Source: Actinomycetota bacterium
Lineage (GTDB): Bacteria > Actinomycetota > Coriobacteriia > Anaerosomatales > D1FN1-002
Direction: 5' to 3'
NCBI GenBank assembly: GCA_005774595.1
Contig: VAUM01000126.1
Coordinates: 1 to 5,065 of the forward strand
DNA: 5,065 nt
Shown: piece by piece, positions 1 through 5,065 of the stretch
Numbering within the stretch: the first letter of the stretch is position 1
How the letters are laid out: each line of letters opens with the position of its first letter
The notes under the pieces: model-generated
Databases searched by the model: none
Seen by the model: only the letters and a program-made list of their open reading frames with translations
What the model was told of the DNA's origin: nothing
Position numbers and translations under genes: made by a program

Positions 1-1794
1 CTCGTCGGTGCTTTCGAGGACCTCGCGACGGCGGTCAGCGACCGTCCCGCGGCTGCGAGCGCGGCCGAGCGGGCGCTGGCCGAAGCCAGGCGCTTCGCCG
101 ACGCCACCGGTGACCCGGCTGGTCTCGAGGCCGCCTACCTCGCGCTCGTGACCGCGATCGCGGCGTCCGCGGCCGCCTCCCCCGTGGTCACGCCCGCCAC
201 GCCCGCCACCTCGACCGCTCCTGAGTCCGCGGTCTCCGATGACGAGGTGCTCATGCGCGACTTCCTCGTGCGCGCGCACGAGCACTGTGACGACGCCGAG
301 GCGCAGCTTCTCGCGCTCGAGGCCGACCCGTCGGATCGTACCGCGATCGACGCCGTGTTCCGGGCGTTCCACACGGTCAAGGGGATGTCCGGCTTCCTCG
401 GATTCGCAGGCGTCTCCGATCACGCGCACGAGTCCGAGTCGCTGCTCGCCGAAGCCCGGTCCGGCGCCTCGGCGCTCGACACCGCGACCGTCTCAGCGCT
501 GTTCGCCGCCGTCGACGCTCTGCGCAGTCTGTGCGCGTCGGCTGCCGGCGCGGCCCCTCAGGCGGACGGAGACCCCGTTGCGGCGCGCACCGCCGTGTCC
601 GCGCCCACGGCGTCCACGTCCGTGGGCACCGTCCGCGTGGACGAGGCGCGGCTCGACGCCCTGCTCGACCTGATCGGCGAGCTCGTCATCGCGGAGTCCA
701 CCGTCTCCGGTGCTGTGAGGCAGCGTGAGGCGCACGAGCTCGTGGAGGGCAGGCTCGACGGACTCGACAAGATCACCCGAGAGCTGCAGCAACTCGCCAC
801 CTCGATGCGGATGGTCTCGCTGCGCCCGACGTTCCTGCGGATGCGCCGCCTCGTGCGCGATCTCGCGGACAAGGCGGGCAAGCAGGTCGCACTCACCGTG
901 TTCGGGGAGGACGCCGAGCTCGACAAGGCCGTCGTCGACCGGATCCAGGATCCCCTCGTGCACGCGTTGCGGAACGCGGTGGACCACGGCATCGAGTCGC
1001 CTGACGAGCGTGAGGCCGCCGGCAAGCCCCGCGTGGGCACCATCGTGCTCAGCGCGAGCCACGTCGGCGGGGCGGTGCACATCGAGGTCGCCGACGACGG
1101 ACGGGGCATCGACGCCGCCGCGGTCGCACGGCGCGCCGTCACGGCCGGGCTGGCCTCGGATGAGTCCCAAGTCAGCCACGAGGACGCCGAGCGGTTCGTG
1201 TTCGCTCCGGGCCTCTCAACGGCGTCCGAGGTCACGGACGTCTCCGGCCGCGGGGTCGGCATGGACGCCGTCCGCCGCGCCGTCGAGTCGTTGCGTGGAC
1301 GCGTGGAACTGCGGTCGCGTCCCGGTGACGGCACGAGCGTCGTGATCCGCCTGCCCGTCACCTTGGCGATCATCGACGGGATGGTCGTGCGCGTGGGCGA
1401 AGAGCGGTACGTGTTCCCGATGCCGTCGATCGAGCGCTGCGTCCGGCCCGCGCCCGAGGCGATCGCGTCGGTGCCGCAGGGCGACCTGCTCCTCACCGAC
1501 GACGGGCCCGTCCCGCTGGTCCGGCTCGACAGGCTCTTCGACACCCCCGGTGCGGTCCAGGACCCGACGCGGGGCGTCGTCATCATCACGCGCGACGGCG
1601 AGTCGAGGACCGGCTTCGTCGCGTGTGAGCTCCTCGGGCAGCAGCAGACCGTCATCAAGCCACTCGGTGACGGGCTGGTCAGTGCAGAGGGCATGGCCGG
1701 CGGGGCGATCATGCCCGACGGCCGTGTCGGGATCATCGTGGATGCGGTCGGCCTGTCGGCGGCCGCGCAGGACCGAAAGGGTGAGCGCTCGTGA
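1..1794 (+). CDS. cheA: Chemotaxis histidine kinase CheA (5' end outside window)
   Basis: CheA autophosphorylates under receptor control and passes phosphate to CheY/CheB; it is cytoplasmic and sits in receptor arrays. The frame is open from base 1 and gives 597 visible residues. Numbering from base 1, an Ala-rich helical stretch and an Ala/Pro/Thr linker (1-79) precede an HPt/P1 domain (about 80-175). Its phosphorylated His is His124 (nt 370-372), in HTVKGMSGFLG. A 34-residue Ala/Pro/Thr linker then leads directly to P3 dimerisation (about 210-290), so there is no P2 domain. P4 ATPase (about 291-456) has an N box with NAVDHG (nt 973-990), a G1 box DDGRG (nt 1093-1107) and a G2 box GRGVGMD (from nt 1246). 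P5 (about 457-597) is CheW-like. A GTG at 148 could start a shorter protein, but it has no good ribosome binding site and coding-like sequence continues upstream, so I treat the gene as truncated by the window. The stop overlaps the cheW start. Family certain; true start unknown. Confidence 0.95.
   Translation, partial: LVGAFEDLATAVSDRPAAASAAERALAEARRFADATGDPAGLEAAYLALVTAIAASAAASPVVTPATPATSTAPESAVSDDEVLMRDFLVRAHEHCDDAEAQLLALEADPSDRTAIDAVFRAFHTVKGMSGFLGFAGVSDHAHESESLLAEARSGASALDTATVSALFAAVDALRSLCASAAGAAPQADGDPVAARTAVSAPTASTSVGTVRVDEARLDALLDLIGELVIAESTVSGAVRQREAHELVEGRLDGLDKITRELQQLATSMRMVSLRPTFLRMRRLVRDLADKAGKQVALTVFGEDAELDKAVVDRIQDPLVHALRNAVDHGIESPDEREAAGKPRVGTIVLSASHVGGAVHIEVADDGRGIDAAAVARRAVTAGLASDESQVSHEDAERFVFAPGLSTASEVTDVSGRGVGMDAVRRAVESLRGRVELRSRPGDGTSVVIRLPVTLAIIDGMVVRVGEERYVFPMPSIERCVRPAPEAIASVPQGDLLLTDDGPVPLVRLDRLFDTPGAVQDPTRGVVIITRDGESRTGFVACELLGQQQTVIKPLGDGLVSAEGMAGGAIMPDGRVGIIVDAVGLSAAAQDRKGERS
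1776..1785 (+). promoter_or_regulatory. Likely ribosome binding site for cheW
   Basis: The purine-rich AAAGGGTGAG lies inside the end of cheA, 5 nt before the GTG at 1791. Its AAAGG core is 10 nt from that start. It is moderate rather than strong, which fits a start that also relies on coupling through the GTGA overlap. It supports GTG 1791 as the cheW start. Confidence 0.5.
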
Positions 1795-2309
1795 CCGTTC
1801 AGCACACCACGCCCGCCGGTGGGAGGTACCTGACGTTCGGACTGGACGACCAGATCTACGGGCTCGAGATCCTCCGCGTTCAGGAGATCGTGGGCCTGCT
1901 CCCGGTGACCCGGGTGCCGAGGCTGCCCGCCGCCTTCGCCGGTGTGGTCAATCTCCGCGGCAGGGTGATCCCCGTGATCGACCTGCGCCAGGCGCTGGGG
2001 ATGGACGCGTCCGCGATGGGCGAGCGTACCTGCATCGTGATCGCGCGTCTCGAGGGCGATGTCGGCGACAGGGTCGTCGGGCTCGTCGTCGACACGGTCT
2101 CGGACGTGGTGGCGTTCACGGGCGAGCAGATGGAGGCCACACCCGAGTTCGGGCGGATGGCCGACACGTCGTACATCAGCGCCATCGGCAGGGTAGAGGG
2201 GCGCGTCGTGCTGCTCCTCGACATCGATGAAGTGTTGTCAGACGAGCAGGCGAGTGCGGTCGAGTCGGCCGCGCGTGCCGCCTGCGAGGACGGGGAGGGA
2301 TCCCGATGA
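1791..2309 (+). CDS. cheW: Chemotaxis adaptor protein CheW
   Basis: CheW is the cytoplasmic scaffold that links chemoreceptor tips to the P5 domain of CheA in signalling arrays. The 172-residue product has the family's usual length and spans a single CheW domain (about 11-152). Visible hallmarks are the early strand RYLTFGLDDQIYGLEI, the QEIVG turn (31-35), and NLRGRVIPVIDLR (54-66), whose Arg56 occupies the position of the receptor- and kinase-binding Arg62 of E. coli CheW. A second-subdomain strand VVGLVVDTVSDVV (95-107) and the closing VVLLLDIDEVL (139-149) follow. The last 20 or so residues are a charged, Ala-rich tail. The GTG start shares four bases with the cheA stop, and the stop shares four bases with the next gene's ATG, implying coupled translation at matched levels. 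Nothing looks truncated. It could be called a CheW-like coupling protein, but the context makes CheW secure. Confidence 0.95.
   Translation: MTVQHTTPAGGRYLTFGLDDQIYGLEILRVQEIVGLLPVTRVPRLPAAFAGVVNLRGRVIPVIDLRQALGMDASAMGERTCIVIARLEGDVGDRVVGLVVDTVSDVVAFTGEQMEATPEFGRMADTSYISAIGRVEGRVVLLLDIDEVLSDEQASAVESAARAACEDGEGSR
2292..2300 (+). promoter_or_regulatory. Ribosome binding site for the first chemoreceptor
   Basis: GGGGAGGGA ends 5 nt before ATG 2306, with GGGAGG at good Shine-Dalgarno spacing. It lies within the final codons of cheW. It favours ATG 2306 over the in-frame ATG at 2327 (residue 8). Confidence 0.75.
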
Positions 2310-3916
2310 ACGGACGGTTCGGTGGCATGTCTGTCCGCACGAAGCTGGCGATGGCGTTCGGGACCGTGTGCCTGATCCTGCTCGGTATCGGTGTGTCAGC
2401 CTACGTCGGGCTCGATCAGACGATGACGCATAGCGAGCTGGTTGCGAACTCGGCCCTGCCGGGCATCGACCGGCTGCGCGAGTTCCAGGCGATGCAGGAG
2501 TCGATGTACACGTACAGCCAGGGTCTTCTCCTGACCGAGGACCCGGCGCTCACGGCTGAGTACTTCGCGGCGTGGAAGAGCAACAACGCCGACGCGACCA
2601 AGGCCCTCGACGAGTACGCATCGAAGTACCTCGCCCCCTCGAACGCCGAGCTCATGCCGAAGCTCAAGAAGGCCTGGAGCGACCTGCAGGCCGCCGACGG
2701 TCACACCGTCGACCTGCAGTCGAAGTACCTCGCGACCGGGGACGCGACCTGGCACGACAAGGCGATCGCCAACGCCGATGCCTCGAACGACCAGTACCTC
2801 GCCTCGATCGACGTCCTGTTCAAGATGATCGACAACGAGAACGCGCGCGCCGCCGATGAGATGGCGCAGGCCCAGGCGGCCAACCGCCGCGCGACGCTGC
2901 TGACCGGCGGCGGAGTGGCCGGCGGCGTCGTGCTTGCGATCGCGCTGGCGCTGCTCAACATCCTGAGCATCACGCGCCCGCTCGAGCGGGTCATCACGGG
3001 CCTGTCCGTCAGCGCGGAGCAGGTGTTCAGCGCGAGCGCGCAGGTCGCCTCCGCGAGCCAGCAGCTCGCCCACGGGTCGAGCGAGCAGGCCGCCAACATC
3101 GAGGAGACCTCCAGCGCGCTGGAGGAGATGGCCGGCATGACCCGGGAGAACGCCTCGAACTCCCGCAAGGCCGACGAGGTCGCACGGGACGCCCAGGCCT
3201 CGGCCACCCGCGGCGTGGAGTCCGTTCGCGAGCTGAACGACGCCATCGCGAGGATCAAGGAGACGTCGGACTCGACGGCCCGCATCATCAAGACCATCGA
3301 CGAGATCGCGTTCCAGACGAACCTGCTCGCGCTCAACGCTGCCGTCGAGGCCGCCCGTGCCGGCGAGGCCGGCCGCGGGTTCGCCGTGGTGGCCGAGGAG
3401 GTCCGCAACCTCGCGCAGCGCAGCGCCGAGGCCGCCAAGAGCACTTCGGCCCTGCTCGAGGAGTCGCAGACCAGCGCTGTCCGCGGCGTCAGCGTGTCGG
3501 AGGGCGTCACGGCCGGTCTCGTCAAGATCGCCGAGGGTGTCGATCACGTGACGGAACTCGTCGGCCGGATCGCGACGGCCAGCGAGGAGCAGGCCGAAGG
3601 CATCGACCAGGTCAACACCGCCGTGGCGGACATGGACCGTGTCACCCAGGCCAACGCCGCCAACGCGGAGGAGTCCGCCTCGGCCAGTGAGGAGCTCTCC
3701 GCACAGGCCGCCGAGCTCCACGGGATGGTCAGCGCCCTCATCCGTACCGTCCGCGGCGGCAGGGACGCCGCCGCCAAGGCCCCGGTCGCTCCTCCGCAGG
3801 ACGCCGTCGGCCGTACACCCGCCCGCCCGCACGTCGCTGTGGCCGCTCACGCGCCGGTGCGTCTCAGTCCCGAGCAGGTCATCCCGCTCGATGACGACGA
3901 CCTCGCCGACTTCTGA
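2306..3916 (+). CDS. Transmembrane methyl-accepting chemotaxis protein (MCP1)
   Basis: This is a complete 536-residue inner-membrane chemoreceptor. It has a short basic N-terminus, TM1 (about 13-35), a roughly 160-residue helical outer sensor region of four-helix-bundle type (about 36-196), and TM2 (about 198-220). A long coiled-coil signalling domain follows, with its hairpin tip around EAGRG (353-357). The tip motif EIAFQTNLLALNAAVEAARA (333-352) is the conserved CheA/CheW contact. SITRPL follows TM2 as in the first HAMP helix, but no HAMP connector or DEIG-containing second helix is seen. Candidate methylation pairs on opposite arms are E266/E267 (in AANIEETSSA) and E455/E456 (in AANAEESASA); both fit the usual small-small-x-x-EE-x-x-small-small pattern. 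The C-terminus is an Ala/Pro linker (about 486-525) ending in IPLDDDDLADF. The ligand cannot be inferred. The gene overlaps cheW by 4 nt, so it probably signals through this CheA/CheW pair. Confidence 0.95.
   Translation: MNGRFGGMSVRTKLAMAFGTVCLILLGIGVSAYVGLDQTMTHSELVANSALPGIDRLREFQAMQESMYTYSQGLLLTEDPALTAEYFAAWKSNNADATKALDEYASKYLAPSNAELMPKLKKAWSDLQAADGHTVDLQSKYLATGDATWHDKAIANADASNDQYLASIDVLFKMIDNENARAADEMAQAQAANRRATLLTGGGVAGGVVLAIALALLNILSITRPLERVITGLSVSAEQVFSASAQVASASQQLAHGSSEQAANIEETSSALEEMAGMTRENASNSRKADEVARDAQASATRGVESVRELNDAIARIKETSDSTARIIKTIDEIAFQTNLLALNAAVEAARAGEAGRGFAVVAEEVRNLAQRSAEAAKSTSALLEESQTSAVRGVSVSEGVTAGLVKIAEGVDHVTELVGRIATASEEQAEGIDQVNTAVADMDRVTQANAANAEESASASEELSAQAAELHGMVSALIRTVRGGRDAAAKAPVAPPQDAVGRTPARPHVAVAAHAPVRLSPEQVIPLDDDDLADF
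3242..3436 (+). repeat. MCP tip repeat, copy 1 (direct repeat with 4811-5005)
   Basis: These 195 nt encode 65 residues (AIARIKET... to ...QRSAEAA) that are identical in the second receptor. I count 13 base differences by eye (about 93% identity), all synonymous. The longest exact run is 62 nt (3269-3330 against 4838-4899), with another of 44 nt near the 3' end. It covers the signalling hairpin tip. The flanking codons diverge in protein sequence on both sides. Confidence 0.9.
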
Positions 3917-3931
3917 TCACAGCGGCAGAAC

Positions 3932-3940
3932 AGGAGAAGG
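3932..3940 (+). promoter_or_regulatory. Ribosome binding site for the second chemoreceptor
   Basis: AGGAGAAGG lies in the 27-nt gap after MCP1, with its AGGAG core 7 nt before ATG 3944. It is the strongest Shine-Dalgarno sequence in the window. It fixes the MCP2 start and suggests independent initiation rather than stop-start coupling. Confidence 0.85.
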
Positions 3941-3943
3941 ACG

Positions 3944-5065
3944 ATGAACACGAGACTGAGCAAGATGGGCATCGGCGCCAAGCTGTTCGTGGGCTTCGCG
4001 GTGGTCCTCGCACTCGTGATCGCACTGTTGACGATCTCGGTCAGCTCGCTGGGGACCGCCGTCGACAAGGGCATCGAGCTGTTCGACCACCGCGTCGCGG
4101 CACGCACGACCCTCGCGAACGTGGAAGCCACCCTTCTGCGCCTCGACGCGCTGGAGCGGGCCGGCAGCGCGCAAGACCCGGACGACGCGAAGCGCCACAC
4201 CGTTCTCATCAAGGCGCTCGACGCCGACGTCGAGGCGCTGGCCGCGATCGCCGACGCCTGGGATGACGCCGAGCTCGGGGAGGTCGCGGATCTCCTCGCG
4301 ACCGGTCGCGACCGGCTCGTCCGCGGGTTCGCCGCGGCAGAATCGGACGTCATGGCCGCAGAGCAGGCGAAGATGATCGCCGCCGCCGCCGCGGCACGCG
4401 AGGCCGCCACCGAAGCGCAGAACTCGGAAACGTCGGCCCTTCAGGCGGAGATCGAGAACGCGGCCCGGGTCGCCATGATCACCGGCCTGGTCACCATAGG
4501 GCTCGGTATCGTCACCATGCTGGTGCTCAGAGTCTCGATCATGCGCCCGATCCGGCGCGTGGTCGAAGGGCTGCAGTCCGCCGGTGCCGCGATGCGCGGT
4601 GCGGCCGAGCAGGTCGCGGCTTCGAGCCAGAGCCTCGCCAGCGGGGCGAGCGAGCAGGCGTCGAGTCTGGAGGAGACCTCGTCGGCGCTCGACGCCATCG
4701 CCGGCATGACGATGGAGAACGTCGACAACAGCCGTTCGGCGGCCTCACGGTCGGCGGAGGCCAGCGAGCTGGCCGGGCAGGGCGCGACCGTGATGGAGCA
4801 GCTGTGCGCCGCGATCGCGCGGATCAAGGAGACATCCGACTCGACGGCCCGCATCATCAAGACCATCGACGAGATCGCGTTCCAGACGAACCTGCTCGCA
4901 CTCAACGCGGCCGTCGAGGCCGCTCGTGCGGGTGAGGCCGGCCGCGGGTTCGCGGTCGTGGCCGAGGAGGTCCGCAACCTCGCGCAGCGCAGCGCCGAGG
5001 CGGCGAGGCAGACGACCGAGCTCATCGAGCAGTCGCGCACCAGCGCGGAGCAGGGCGTGGCGGCG
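3944..5065 (+). CDS. Transmembrane methyl-accepting chemotaxis protein (MCP2, 3' end outside window)
   Basis: This second receptor runs open for 374 codons to the window edge. It has TM1 (about 13-34), a helical outer sensor region of about 140 residues (35-175), TM2 (about 176-196), then IMRPI and a long signalling coil. The tip motif EIAFQTNLLALNAAVEAARA (310-329) and EAGRGFAVVAEEVRNLAQRS (331-350) match MCP1 exactly. The sensor region does not resemble that of MCP1 beyond being helical, with acidic and Ala-rich stretches including an Ala run (146-151, partly GCC repeats). It therefore probably senses a different signal, which the sequence does not reveal. As in MCP1, no complete HAMP is seen, and the spacing from the RP of the post-TM2 motif to EETSS is the same. 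A candidate methylation pair is E243/E244 in ASSLEETSSA. About 130 or more C-terminal residues, including the return arm, should lie beyond the window. It follows MCP1 by 27 nt with no terminator, so it is probably co-transcribed. Confidence 0.93.
   Translation, partial: MNTRLSKMGIGAKLFVGFAVVLALVIALLTISVSSLGTAVDKGIELFDHRVAARTTLANVEATLLRLDALERAGSAQDPDDAKRHTVLIKALDADVEALAAIADAWDDAELGEVADLLATGRDRLVRGFAAAESDVMAAEQAKMIAAAAAAREAATEAQNSETSALQAEIENAARVAMITGLVTIGLGIVTMLVLRVSIMRPIRRVVEGLQSAGAAMRGAAEQVAASSQSLASGASEQASSLEETSSALDAIAGMTMENVDNSRSAASRSAEASELAGQGATVMEQLCAAIARIKETSDSTARIIKTIDEIAFQTNLLALNAAVEAARAGEAGRGFAVVAEEVRNLAQRSAEAARQTTELIEQSRTSAEQGVAA
4811..5005 (+). repeat. MCP tip repeat, copy 2 (direct repeat with 3242-3436)
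   Basis: This is the second copy of the 195-nt segment, offset 1569 nt from the first and in the same codon frame and orientation. It encodes the same 65 residues of the receptor hairpin tip. All differences from copy 1 are synonymous, mostly at Ala and Gly third positions. After it the receptors diverge again (KSTSALLEESQTS in MCP1 against RQTTELIEQSRTS here). Confidence 0.9.

Noticed and set aside
148..150. GTG 148 as the start of a 548-residue CheA
   Set aside because: There is no well-placed Shine-Dalgarno sequence. The start would fall within a low-complexity Ala-rich run, and the frame continues upstream with coding-like composition. It is not excluded but is less likely than a start outside the window.
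558..1805. Antisense open frame (415 codons) opposite cheA, and other long frames on both strands such as 493-1179 and 2701-3525
   Set aside because: In high-GC DNA stops are rare in alternative frames. These products are Ser/Arg/Ala/Thr-rich with no recognisable domain, and each overlaps a well-supported gene.
2396..3850. Long antisense open frame (484 codons) opposite MCP1
   Set aside because: It lies exactly over a strongly conserved receptor gene. Its translation is low-complexity Gly/Leu/Arg/Val, as expected from the reverse complement of GC-rich codons. It has no family motif or plausible ribosome binding site.
3911..3930. Possible hairpin after MCP1 (TTCTG with CAGAA)
   Set aside because: The 5-bp stem with a 10-nt loop is too weak and has no T-run, so it is not a terminator. 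MCP2 follows immediately.
4379..4396. GCC-repeat run encoding poly-Ala in the MCP2 sensor region, as a possible slippage tract
   Set aside because: There are only four perfect GCC units followed by GCG GCA. This is common in high-GC helical proteins, and nothing suggests phase variation.
4441..5040. Antisense open frame (199 codons) whose product resembles part of the antisense product opposite MCP1
   Set aside because: The resemblance simply mirrors the shared sense-strand tip repeat (3242-3436 and 4811-5005). It is not evidence for a conserved antisense protein family.

Overview
This is a high-GC, gene-dense window from a motile bacterium. It holds one chemotaxis gene cluster, with all genes on the + strand. 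GC is clearly high by eye, and third codon positions are almost all G or C. The receptor signalling domains and the MCP1 tail resemble those of deltaproteobacteria or deep-branching actinobacteria (Coriobacteriia-like) more than enterobacteria. This is an impression from sequence style, so the lineage is not established.

Layout: (1) 1-1794, histidine kinase CheA, open at the left edge. It has the phosphotransfer (HPt/P1), dimerisation (P3), ATPase (P4) and CheW-like (P5) domains, and no room for a P2 domain. (2) 1791-2309, adaptor CheW, overlapping cheA by 4 nt (GTGA). (3) 2306-3916, a complete 536-residue transmembrane chemoreceptor (MCP1), overlapping cheW by 4 nt (ATGA). (4) 3944-5065, a second transmembrane chemoreceptor (MCP2), open at the right edge after 374 codons. 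It lies 27 nt after MCP1 and has its own strong ribosome binding site. There is no intergenic gap above 27 nt, and I see no promoter, terminator, RNA gene, mobile element or CRISPR array.

How the genes work together: the receptors detect a signal through a helical sensor module outside the membrane and pass it down a long antiparallel coiled coil to a conserved tip. The tip holds CheW and CheA and controls CheA autophosphorylation. Phosphate then goes to response regulators (CheY/CheB) that are not in this window; cheR, cheB, cheD and cheY may lie outside it. The tight overlaps imply one transcript with translational coupling of cheA, cheW and mcp1.

The points most worth a second look are: a 195-nt stretch encoding an identical 65-residue tip in both receptors, with only synonymous changes; the lack of a recognisable complete HAMP domain in either receptor; the absence of P2 and the helical N-terminal extension in CheA; and the conserved-looking acidic tail of MCP1. 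I did not find evidence of an undescribed system; this is a recognisable chemosensory cluster with some unusual architecture.
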